Assembly (NCBI GenBank): GCA_017483405.1
Contig: JAFUWP010000325.1
Location: 1-12,268 of the forward strand
Direction: 5' to 3'
DNA length: 12,268 bases
Source of the DNA: Oscillospiraceae bacterium
GTDB lineage: Bacteria; Bacillota; Clostridia; Oscillospirales; Ruminococcaceae
Below the pieces are notes generated by a model. The model was given only the letters and a program-made list of their open reading frames with translations. It was not told the DNA's origin and did no database searches. A program made the position numbers and the translations under genes. Shown one piece after another: positions 7,501 through 12,268 of this stretch. Every line of letters begins with the position of its first letter. Position 1 is the stretch's first letter.

Positions 7501-7545
7501 AACTATCTGTACGACCTTGCACAGCATTACAGAGAAAATCACTGA
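4525..7545 (+). CDS. Membrane-anchored anti-sigma-factor-like protein with large repeated ectodomain
   Basis: Probable regulator of the sigma factor it overlaps by four bases. A cytoplasmic N-terminus of about 50 residues (MKKEDIQRMMSQVDEKYI), of the kind paired with such sigma factors in Firmicutes, is followed by one membrane helix at about 52-70 (Ala-rich, ending GLGAVLI). It lacks the zinc-binding HxxxCxxC of classical anti-sigmas. The remaining 930 residues should lie outside the cell. Two A modules (about 149-250 and 318-420) share YHhDpYDhDFYG and LVYEILDSD (h hydrophobic, p polar). Four B modules start near 441, 609, 740 and 884 with a CxxhhPph-like motif and end in a strand plus a Cys-containing turn and helix (VGCTQEEIDLYL, KNCSPEDAGNYL). 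No catalytic motif or known carbohydrate-binding module was recognised, so the ligand is unknown. Residues 1006 is unusually long for an anti-sigma. Sensor function is inferred from topology and coupling. Confidence 0.8.
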   Translation: MKKEDIQRMMSQVDEKYISELTEAEFPSDVEYADEVSGEVEVVKHISHWRNWAAAAAALIVCVGLGAVLIRPAMQRSQFEVADSAGCYDFIDSLTEEELDKYFLNEIENLPDFPLTGISDSLPKEITNPVIGKNMFDDMNIRFSEMHDYAEISTVKPGTCAVIARVWDNAPELDFSQAEAYHIDEYDVDFYGAYFQAVSEPMPASQSFFSYHGKLYNLYTDTLSKKETIRLVYEILDSDFSAKKLWLEYGMSDEDFIPYFTYAKPDVSNLDCYDETVLSEQYGDAYENSVDNIAPPVAEKYFDKAEQLFLNNSADKSAKFHMGNNEHTLLLSIYDNPQIDMNTFTTLNPYHLDDYDIDFYGLYKVQDGNPIQNSTMGIFQYHDKLYILNVTNFTRQETMKLVYEILDSDISAESLYQQYCGDIVHMEDSRITTLEDANQLEFCKGMIPQLDVLAGENEQINGRNLGADGEYVYDNLYDDSDLHLKKDTILYATELNSEQLSYTYSNAECYLHITYTSFLPDNAHLAEHYSPKITLNEPFSTLAENQDENSRLRNWDFWLDLGSCYVNLNGLCSMNQEDAFINGLNNIIVNLKNEAETKNFSLYEANMLDFCRNLVPQMTEVSDMQLAVCNREEDAVRISYDNDETNKIFNITYHNAPADLMDFAVPVLTPDQLTEEEISKPEITYGFAVTCQKCTIVMNFSGCEKSELMPYLTELKNLIEKYDSENTDLQEFSQNTSYPWHGLVPELQKIGSLEFESIETPYVNMLPTADSNAQGNKAYYDYVVYYRDPNVEGHELNIYYTPDDSQYVFTTADASLGALQEVPLYGGDGSERAFELHTGTFGIYINAVGCTQEEIDLYLNETETLLDKNYHASGAILEYLNQQEDFKDCIPEISSYNNFDFQYAVTNLTLDENAPTIELFYQDKERNSSFSCVFMKNRDTTSVKDTDIDTLTDKWITENIVNQLDEVPVMMIDCHDYYIRFSAKNCSPEDAGNYLYDLAQHYRENH
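4969..5772 (+). repeat. Two A modules within the anti-sigma-like protein
   Basis: The module at about residues 149-246 recurs at 318-416 with a 169-residue offset. Anchors are DNAPELD/DNPQID, YHIDEYDVDFYG/YHLDDYDIDFYG, YHGKLYNL/YHDKLYIL and RLVYEILDSDFSA/KLVYEILDSDISA. Similarity is visible at DNA level around 5215-5250 and 5725-5760. This indicates an internal duplication; no named domain was recognised. Confidence 0.85.
5839..7533 (+). repeat. Four degenerate B modules within the anti-sigma-like protein
   Basis: Units of roughly 115-160 residues begin FCKGMIPQL (442-450), FCRNLVPQM (610-618), WHGLVPELQKI (740-750) and FKDCIPEIS (886-894). Each ends in a beta strand followed by an acidic helix: YVNLNGLCSMNQEDAF, IVMNFSGCEKSELMPYL, IYINAVGCTQEEIDLYL and YIRFSAKNCSPEDAGNYL. 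The cysteine in the turn is conserved in all four. Sequence identity is low but the order of elements is constant, so these look like old tandem duplications. Confidence 0.7.
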
Positions 7546-7551
7546 AATCAG

Positions 7552-7581
7552 AAAAGACTGTCCTTCGGGGCAGTCTTTTTG
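7552..7581. terminator. Rho-independent terminator with UUCG tetraloop after the anti-sigma-like gene
   Basis: A 12-bp stem (7552-7563 with 7568-7579, one G-U pair) closes with C(UUCG)G, an exceptionally stable tetraloop, followed by a T run at 7576-7580. It lies just after the stop at 7543-7545 and separates the sigma/anti-sigma unit from the next promoter, only 25 bases on. Confidence 0.92.
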
Positions 7582-7605
7582 TTTGTGGAAAGTGTTTAAA
7601 TTCTC

Positions 7606-7634
7606 TTGACAAGCTATCAAAAATATGTTATATT
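7606..7634 (+). promoter_or_regulatory. Promoter of the tandem transglutaminase-like operon
   Basis: A perfect TTGACA (7606-7611), a 17-base spacer and TATATT (7629-7634) give a strong sigma-A promoter, with a start near 7641 and a leader of about 33 bases. Because the promoter lies here, any start codon upstream of it for the following gene is excluded from this transcript. Confidence 0.85.
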
Positions 7635-7660
7635 AAAAACAGGATTTACGATTCAGGAAA

Positions 7661-7676
7661 GGAGGAAACCGGATTG
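7661..7676 (+). promoter_or_regulatory. Ribosome binding site fixing a TTG start
   Basis: GGAGG at 7661-7665 (within AGGAAAGGAGG) stands 8 bases before TTG 7674. No ATG in the frame is close enough to use this site, and the TTG reading opens a textbook lipoprotein signal (KKSGLVILL...LNGC). The long in-frame extension back to 7443 overlaps the preceding gene and crosses the terminator and promoter. Confidence 0.85.
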
Positions 7677-8849
7677 AAAAAATCAGGACTTGTCATTCTG
7701 TTATGCGGTATGCTGTTTCTGAACGGCTGTTCGTCTGTCATGGAATTTTCATCGGAAACGATTCCGCTTGCGACAACCAGCTATACCGATTATACCGAAA
7801 TCACATCGCCGGAAATCGTTCCGGAAACGGTCAGGCCGACATTTCCGCATAAGGAAACCGAAACCGTGATAGAAACCGTTCCGGAAGAAATGGGGCTTAG
7901 TGAAGAACTCTATCAGGAAATCAGTCAGTATGAGTCCGTGATTCATTTCGACAGAAAAATTGATTCCGATGAAATTGTGCTTGCCATGAGCGAACTCGAA
8001 CGGAAACATCCGGAAATTTTCTGGATTAACGGTTACTCCATGAAATCGAATGAAATTTCCTCAGAAATCACGCTGAAAGTCATGAATCAGTATTCGCCGG
8101 ATGAACTCCGCCGGATGAGCGAACAAGTCGATTTTGCTGTCGAGCAGATTTTAAATACAGTAAATCCGGATGCTTCTGATTATGAAAAAGCATTGCAGAT
8201 ACATGATTATCTTGTTCTGCATACCGAATATGACCAGTCCGCCGTGAACAGCGGAAAGGGGTTATGGAGCACGGCATTCGGATGCCTGATAAATGGTTCA
8301 GCGGTTTGTCAGGGATATTCACAGGCGTTTCAGATACTCATGAACCGGCTGGGGATTGAATGCGGAATCTGTTCCGGTGATGCCAAGGGCGAACCTCACG
8401 CATGGAATTATATCAAGCTGAACGGTCAGTATTACTGGGTAGATGTGACATGGGATGACCCCGTATCGGAACACAGTTTTGACTGGATTCATCACGGTTA
8501 TTTCCTGATTGATGACAGAATGCTTGCCCGAAGCCGGACATTTGAAAGCAACGGGCAGTTTGTTCCGCTGTGCGGTGCGCTGGATGAAAATTATTTCTAT
8601 CGGAACGGGAATTATCTTCAGGAATATTATTTTTCCGAAATCGACAGCCGTCTGACGGCTCATGCCGAAGAAGGCAGAATCGAAGTTATGTTCGCAACAG
8701 CCGAAGCCTATCAGATGGCGATTCAGGATTTATTCGGGAGCGAATCGGTCTGGAATGCGCAGATTTTCCAGCGGACGGGAGGCAATATCACCTATCAGCA
8801 GGATGATGATATGTATGTGCTCCGGCTGATTTTTACCGTGAATCCGTGA
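7674..8849 (+). CDS. Transglutaminase-like lipoprotein
   Basis: TTG-initiated, 391 residues. Residues 1-19 are a lipoprotein signal with lipobox LNGC, so Cys19 should be lipidated and the protein held on the outer face of the membrane. A Thr/Glu/Pro-rich linker (about 27-72, repeated ETV) follows. The core carries HPEIFWI (112-118), DYEKALQIHDYL (169-180) and the transglutaminase-like triad: Cys212 in SAVCQGYSQAF, His242 in PHAWNYIKL and Asp257 in YYWVDVTWDDP. A C-terminal domain of about 130 residues (EEGRIEVMF, VWNAQIF, ending RLIFTVNP) is shared with the downstream gene but not with the dockerin-bearing paralogue. The activity is unknown; a peptidase, amidase or crosslinker role on envelope peptides is possible. 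It is first gene of a two-gene unit, 21 bases before its paralogue. Confidence 0.88.
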   Translation: MKKSGLVILLCGMLFLNGCSSVMEFSSETIPLATTSYTDYTEITSPEIVPETVRPTFPHKETETVIETVPEEMGLSEELYQEISQYESVIHFDRKIDSDEIVLAMSELERKHPEIFWINGYSMKSNEISSEITLKVMNQYSPDELRRMSEQVDFAVEQILNTVNPDASDYEKALQIHDYLVLHTEYDQSAVNSGKGLWSTAFGCLINGSAVCQGYSQAFQILMNRLGIECGICSGDAKGEPHAWNYIKLNGQYYWVDVTWDDPVSEHSFDWIHHGYFLIDDRMLARSRTFESNGQFVPLCGALDENYFYRNGNYLQEYYFSEIDSRLTAHAEEGRIEVMFATAEAYQMAIQDLFGSESVWNAQIFQRTGGNITYQQDDDMYVLRLIFTVNP

Positions 8850-8870
8850 GAGAGATAACAGGAGAGAACT

Positions 8871-9878
8871 ATGCTTTCAAAAAAAGAACTTGAAATTCAG
8901 ATACTCTGTGAGGAATTTTATAAAGTGCTCGGAGGGTTTGATAATGTCATTTCATTCGAGAAAAAAGTAGATGCTGAGAATATCAAATCTGCGGTGGATA
9001 TGCTGGAACGAAATTATCCGGAAATTTTCTGGCTGAACGGCTATTCCTATAGTTATTACAATCATACGACAGAAGTGGTATTCAATACGATTCATAATTA
9101 TAAGCCGGAAACGCTCAAAAAAATGAATACGGAGCTTTATCATAAAACAAAAGAAATTGTGAGAATCACAAACAAGCCGACTGATTATGAAAAGATACTT
9201 GCAGTACATGATTATCTGGTATCGCATACAGTTTACACTCTGCCGAAATCGGAAAAGGGGAGAGCACTTCCGCACACGGCATACGGCTGTATGGTGGAGG
9301 GAAAAGCTGTCTGTGCCGGATATTCCAAAGCATTTAAACTGCTGATGAAAGCGTTCAAAATAGAATGCGGAATCTGTTCAGGAATTGCCAGAAAAGAAAG
9401 CCATGCATGGAATTATGTAAAACTCGGAGGGAATTACTATTGGATTGATGTCACATGGGATGACCCAGTGTGTCGGGAAAAGAAATCCGAATTTGAAAAA
9501 TGGATTCAGCACGATTATTTTCTCCTGAATGATGATATGATATTCCGGACGAGAAAGCTCAATAAGACAGGTGATTTTGTGCCGTCATGCTATTCTGTAA
9601 AAGATAATTATTTTGTCAGGAACAAATTATTCTTCAAAGATTACAAATTCGCTGAAATTGATAAGCTTCTGTCAGCGCGTGTCAAAGAGGGCAGAATCGA
9701 AATGATGTTCGAGTCAAAACGCGATTTGCAGAATGCAGTCAGAGACTTGTTCGAGAATAATCATTTCTGGAATGCGAAAATCTTTGAGGCCAAAAACGGC
9801 AGAAAAGGCGGTTCTGTCAGCTATCAGTCCAATGATGATTTATATACACTCAGAATTATTTTTAAAATCAATCCGTAA
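8871..9878 (+). CDS. Transglutaminase-like protein without export signal, paralogue of the upstream lipoprotein
   Basis: 335 residues starting at an ATG with AGGAG (8860-8864) 6 bases upstream. It matches the upstream lipoprotein along almost its whole mature length: YPEIFWLNGYS, DYEKILAVHDYLV, the triad Cys148 (AVCAGYSKAF), His178 (SHAWNYVKL) and Asp193 (YYWIDVTWDDP), then EEGRIEMMF-like, FWNAKIF and RIIFKINP at the end. The signal peptide, lipobox and linker are absent, and the N-terminus is charged (MLSKKELEIQ), so it is probably cytoplasmic or exported by an unknown route. It is richer in lysine than its paralogue. It must be co-transcribed with the lipoprotein. A tandem duplication with change of compartment is the simplest reading; the substrate is unknown. 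Confidence 0.85.
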   Translation: MLSKKELEIQILCEEFYKVLGGFDNVISFEKKVDAENIKSAVDMLERNYPEIFWLNGYSYSYYNHTTEVVFNTIHNYKPETLKKMNTELYHKTKEIVRITNKPTDYEKILAVHDYLVSHTVYTLPKSEKGRALPHTAYGCMVEGKAVCAGYSKAFKLLMKAFKIECGICSGIARKESHAWNYVKLGGNYYWIDVTWDDPVCREKKSEFEKWIQHDYFLLNDDMIFRTRKLNKTGDFVPSCYSVKDNYFVRNKLFFKDYKFAEIDKLLSARVKEGRIEMMFESKRDLQNAVRDLFENNHFWNAKIFEAKNGRKGGSVSYQSNDDLYTLRIIFKINP

Positions 9879-9885
9879 TCAGAAG

Positions 9886-9914
9886 AAACTCCCGTAAAAA
9901 TACGGGAGTTTTTG
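9886..9914. terminator. Rho-independent terminator shared by the convergent paralogue gene and coaBC
   Basis: An 11-bp perfect stem AAACTCCCGTA/TACGGGAGTTT (9886-9896 with 9901-9911), an AAAA loop and a T run at 9909-9913 begin 8 bases after the upstream stop. In the reverse direction TTTCTTC follows the hairpin, so it may also end coaBC transcripts, whose stop is at 9921. Confidence 0.9.
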
Positions 9915-9920
9915 TTATAT

Positions 9921-11111
9921 TCATATTTTTTTGAGAATTTTATCAAGAATTTTGTGGGCGGCTTCTTCTTTGGAGAGTTTCGGGAGAGCAGTTTCGGAAT
10001 CTTTTGTGATGAGGGTTAAAATATTGGTATCCGTTCCGAAGCCTGCGCCTTCGGTTTTGAGGCTGTTAGCACAAATCATATCGCAGTTTTTGGAAATTAA
10101 TTTTTTTCTGGAATTTTCGAGGACATTTTCGGTTTCCATAGAAAAACCGCATAAGAATTGCTGTTCGGGTTTGTGTTCGCCCAGATATTTCAGAATATCC
10201 TGTGTCCGTTTGAGTTTGATATTCATGTCAGAATCGGATTTCTTGACTTTGTTTTCCGCTGTCGTTACGGGAGTATAATCCGCAACGGCGGCGGATTTGA
10301 TGATAATATCCTGCTGACTGGAAATTCCGGTTACGGCTTCAAACATATCCTGTGCGGATTTGACACGAATCACATTCACGAACATCGGCGGCTCGATTTC
10401 GGTATGTCCGGCAACTAAAGTGACATCCGCACCGCGGAGCATGGCGGCTTTCGCGATTGCGAAACCCATCTTTCCGGTAGAATGATTGGTAATAAAGCGA
10501 ACAGGGTCAATAGATTCCTGCGTTGCGCCGGCGGTGATGAGAATTTTCTTTCCGGATAAATCTTTTTCGTGCGCGATTTCTTTCAGGATATATTCCAATA
10601 AGACAGATTCTTCCGGCATACGGCCGTCACCGATGTCACCATTGGCGAGCATTCCTTTATCGGGCTTGATGATTTCATAGCCGAAGTGTTCTAATTTTGC
10701 AAGATTATCCTGTACAATGGGATTATGGAACATATTATGATTCATCGCCGGAGAGATGATTTTCTTGCAGGGACATGCCATCACGGTAGTAGTCAGCATA
10801 TCATCCGCGATGCCATTGGCGATTTTGCCGATGACATTCGCCGATGCCGGTGCTATCATAACGACATCCGCCTGTTTTGCGAGTGCGACATGTTCGACAC
10901 TGTATTGAAAATTCCGGTCGAAGGTATCAATCAGGCATTTATTTTCGGTCAGTGTCTCGAATGTTATCGGATTGATGAACTGGGTCGCATTCTGCGTCAT
11001 GAGCACATGGACATTACAGTGCAGTTTTTTAAGCATTCTGGCCAGATTTGCGATTTTATAAGCGGCGATACTTCCGGTCACGCCGAGCAGGACAGTTTTA
11101 TGTTTCAGCAT
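9921..11111 (-). CDS. coaBC: Bifunctional phosphopantothenoylcysteine decarboxylase / phosphopantothenate-cysteine ligase
   Basis: Cytoplasmic enzyme for two steps of coenzyme A synthesis: CoaB joins cysteine to 4'-phosphopantothenate using a nucleotide triphosphate, CoaC decarboxylates the product with FMN. The 396 residues match the usual length. CoaC (about 1-180) shows GVTGSIAAYK, His74 in SVEHV, PASANVIGKIANGIADD and PAMNHNMF with Asn124. CoaB (about 185-396) shows ITAGATQESIDPVRFITNHSTGKMG, SAAVADYTPV, NKVKK, KRTQDIL and CGFSMETENV. Odd point: the flap loop reads LANGDIGDGRMPE, so Asn157 stands where E. coli Dfp has catalytic Cys158; the base triplet is AAT, two changes from a Cys codon. 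AGAAGG lies 8 bases before the ATG. It is monocistronic with its own promoter. Confidence 0.95.
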   Translation of the reverse strand: MLKHKTVLLGVTGSIAAYKIANLARMLKKLHCNVHVLMTQNATQFINPITFETLTENKCLIDTFDRNFQYSVEHVALAKQADVVMIAPASANVIGKIANGIADDMLTTTVMACPCKKIISPAMNHNMFHNPIVQDNLAKLEHFGYEIIKPDKGMLANGDIGDGRMPEESVLLEYILKEIAHEKDLSGKKILITAGATQESIDPVRFITNHSTGKMGFAIAKAAMLRGADVTLVAGHTEIEPPMFVNVIRVKSAQDMFEAVTGISSQQDIIIKSAAVADYTPVTTAENKVKKSDSDMNIKLKRTQDILKYLGEHKPEQQFLCGFSMETENVLENSRKKLISKNCDMICANSLKTEGAGFGTDTNILTLITKDSETALPKLSKEEAAHKILDKILKKI

Positions 11112-11147
11112 AGCATAAACCTTCTTTCTGAGTCATTCTGATAATTT

Positions 11148-11177
11148 ATTATAACATATCCGGAACATATCTGTCAA
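11148..11177 (-). promoter_or_regulatory. coaBC promoter
   Basis: On the minus strand a perfect TTGACA (11177-11172), an 18-base spacer and a perfect TATAAT (11153-11148) precede the coaBC start, with transcription expected near 11141 and a leader of about 30 bases. This is too short for a riboswitch. Confidence 0.8.
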
Positions 11178-11247
11178 TAACAGAACAGCTTATATCAAAA
11201 TTTTACCATTTTTATCAAGAAAGTAATATCATTTTATGGCATTCCGG

Positions 11248-11278
11248 AGTATACTGTAATTGTAGTGAGAACTTCTCA
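11248..11278. promoter_or_regulatory. Isolated -10-like box with adjacent palindrome
   Basis: AGTATACT (11248-11255, itself palindromic and containing TATACT) is followed by TGAGAA-C-TTCTCA (11266-11278), a perfect 13-base inverted repeat around one base. The spacing suits a promoter with an operator over the start site, but no convincing -35 box was found on either strand. It could drive a short transcript ending at the hairpin at 11330-11369. Confidence 0.25.
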
Positions 11279-11329
11279 AAGGTGAATTATCCCCTATATC
11301 CTTCTTTATGATAATATGTACTGAAAAAA

Positions 11330-11369
11330 ACCATCCGGACAGCCCCTTTTCAGCCGGATGGTATTTTTT
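11330..11369. terminator. Orphan terminator-like hairpin in the coaBC-xylanase intergenic region
   Basis: A 9-bp perfect stem ACCATCCGG/CCGGATGGT (11330-11338 with 11354-11362) with a 15-base loop is flanked by six Ts after it (11364-11369) and seven As before it (11324-11330), so it could stop transcription from either side. No gene lies immediately upstream on either strand. It ends almost 90 bases before the xylanase promoter, so it is not an attenuator of that transcript; it may insulate that promoter or end an undescribed small RNA. Confidence 0.75.
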
Positions 11370-11457
11370 CAAAAATGAATTAGTTGATTTGCATGATAAT
11401 TTTATCCGCTGTCAGAAAAAAATATGCATTTATTCCACCTAATCTGCAAAAAATGAG

Positions 11458-11486
11458 TTGCTATTGATAAAGAAATCATGTATAAT
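11458..11486 (+). promoter_or_regulatory. Promoter of the right xylanase gene
   Basis: TTGCTA (11458-11463), a 17-base spacer and TATAAT (11481-11486) give a good promoter, with a start near 11493 and a leader of about 56 bases. A nearer TTGATA at 11464 is only 11 bases from the -10 box and was not used. Confidence 0.7.
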
Positions 11487-11497
11487 ATGTATAAATT

Positions 11498-11514
11498 GTA
11501 AAGAAATCGTTTAC
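11498..11514. promoter_or_regulatory. Candidate operator just after the right xylanase transcription start
   Basis: GTAAA-N7-TTTAC is a perfect 5+5 inverted repeat within TGTAAAGAAATCGTTTACGG. It lies a few bases past the predicted start, and shares GTTTACG with the palindrome at the left xylanase promoter. It loosely resembles catabolite-repression (cre) sites but lacks the central CG-symmetric core. It could equally be chance in AT-rich DNA. Confidence 0.3.
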
Positions 11515-11548
11515 GGGTTATCGTTTTTAACAAAATAGGAGGGTTATT

Positions 11549-12268
11549 ATGAAATTCAGAAAATTTCTTGCAGGCGTGACCGCATTGATGTGCTGTACCG
11601 GAACATTGGCATTCATGCCGGAATTCATTCAGCCTGCTCATGCAGAAACCGCCGTTGATAATAATTTTGAAATCAGCTACGGCGGATGGTATGGCGATGG
11701 TGATACCGTGAATCTGACCGCTGTCGAAAATCAAGGCTTTGCAGATTCCAGAGGTATGCTCGTTTCCGGCCGTGAAAATTCTTTGCAGGGTGCAAGTTCT
11801 TCAAAGGGTTTCTATCTGTATGGTGGTGTGAAATATCATTATTCCGTGAAGGTATTCAGCCGAACAGATGAAACATTCCGTCTTTCCCTGCTCTGCATCG
11901 ATGACAAGACAGGTGAAGAAACTGTAAAAGAACTCGCTGTCAAGTCCGTTAAGGCCGGTGAATGGGCAGAACTTTCTGCTGATTACACCGCTCCGGATGG
12001 AAGCTATGAATTCAAGATGAGCATCACAACTGACAGCACCAATGATTTCATGTTCGATGATTTCACGGTTACGACAAAAGATTCCAGTGCTCTGACGGCG
12101 AAGGCCGCTGAAGCTGGTCTGAAAGACAAGTTCGCGAACTATTTCAAAGTCGGAAACATCCTGAACGGCGGAACAGTCAGAAATTCCGCGATTACTGCGA
12201 ACATTCTGAAAGACTGCAATTCCGTAGAATGCGAAAATGAAACCAAGCCGGATGCTACCATAAACAGA
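11549..12268 (+). CDS. Secreted GH10 xylanase with N-terminal CBM-like module (3' end beyond window)
   Basis: 240 codons, still open at the window edge. A Sec signal peptide covers residues 1-32 (MKFRKFLAGVTALM, likely cut after AHA). Residues about 36-176 form a beta-sandwich-type carbohydrate-binding module of the CBM22/CBM4-9 superfamily (FEISYGGWYGDG at the start, AGEWAELSADYTAPDG, closing FMFDDFTV). GH10 starts near 190 with LKDKFANYFKVGNIL, then NSVECENETKPDATI, aligning with LKDAYADYFKIGTAV and NSITAGNELKPDAI of the left-hand xylanase. All catalytic residues are beyond the edge, so activity cannot be judged. ATAGGAGGG lies before the ATG with 5-6 bases of spacing. It is the second xylanase of the same layout in the window, clearly diverged in its binding module, so its xylan specificity may differ. 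Confidence 0.88.
   Translation, partial: MKFRKFLAGVTALMCCTGTLAFMPEFIQPAHAETAVDNNFEISYGGWYGDGDTVNLTAVENQGFADSRGMLVSGRENSLQGASSSKGFYLYGGVKYHYSVKVFSRTDETFRLSLLCIDDKTGEETVKELAVKSVKAGEWAELSADYTAPDGSYEFKMSITTDSTNDFMFDDFTVTTKDSSALTAKAAEAGLKDKFANYFKVGNILNGGTVRNSAITANILKDCNSVECENETKPDATINR

Noticed and set aside
7443..7673. N-terminal extension of the lipoprotein frame back to an ATG at 7443
   Set aside because: It overlaps the end of the anti-sigma-like gene and runs through its terminator and the next promoter; the TTG at 7674 has the ribosome binding site and opens a lipoprotein signal.
11308..11440. Short open frame of about 40 codons across the orphan hairpin
   Set aside because: It has no ribosome binding site and runs straight through a terminator stem; its peptide shows no signal or motif.
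11402..11734. Minus-strand frame over the right xylanase start
   Set aside because: It is antisense to the xylanase signal peptide and promoter and shows no domain.

Overview
The window looks like chromosomal DNA from a fibre-degrading, low-to-moderate-GC Firmicute, most likely a Ruminococcus-like member of the Oscillospiraceae. Three things point there: a type I dockerin (the tag that docks enzymes onto a cellulosome), two secreted GH10 xylanases with N-terminal carbohydrate-binding modules, and strong AGGAGG-type ribosome binding sites. The species assignment is inference. No tRNA, rRNA, CRISPR array, insertion sequence or prophage gene was recognised.

Layout. (1) 1-1272, minus: the first 424 codons of a secreted CBM22-GH10 xylanase whose 3' end lies beyond the left edge. 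(2) 1617-2606, plus: ddh, meso-diaminopimelate dehydrogenase, with a near-consensus promoter and a terminator. (3) 2659-3756, minus: a secreted transglutaminase-like protein with a C-terminal dockerin, convergent with ddh. (4) 3978-7545, plus: a sigma-70-family regulator overlapped by 4 bases by a 1006-residue membrane-anchored anti-sigma-like protein. The sigma gene carries a one-base deletion that splits its reading frame, and its ribosome binding site plus N-terminus is duplicated in tandem (105-base period). The big protein's outer part is built from two copies of one module and four copies of another. (5) 7674-9878, plus: two tandem transglutaminase-like paralogues, the first a TTG-initiated lipoprotein, the second without any export signal, bounded by a consensus promoter and a terminator. 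(6) 9921-11111, minus: coaBC, the bifunctional coenzyme A biosynthesis enzyme, with Asn where the decarboxylase domain normally has its catalytic Cys. (7) 11112-11548: a 437-base intergenic region with promoters, an orphan terminator-like hairpin and small palindromes. (8) 11549-12268, plus: the first 240 codons of a second secreted xylanase (CBM-like module then GH10), cut by the right edge.

How it fits together. ddh and coaBC are housekeeping genes for diaminopimelate/lysine and coenzyme A. Around them sits an accessory cell-surface theme: two xylanases, three members of one transglutaminase-like family placed in three compartments (dockerin-tagged secreted, lipid-anchored, apparently cytoplasmic), and a transmembrane sigma/anti-sigma pair with a large modular ectodomain. 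The most interesting hypothesis is that this pair is an envelope or extracellular-substrate sensing switch, analogous in layout to SigI/RsgI of clostridial cellulosome producers but with different, unrecognised ectodomain modules. The targets are unknown, and as read here the sigma gene is broken, so it must first be established whether that break is real.
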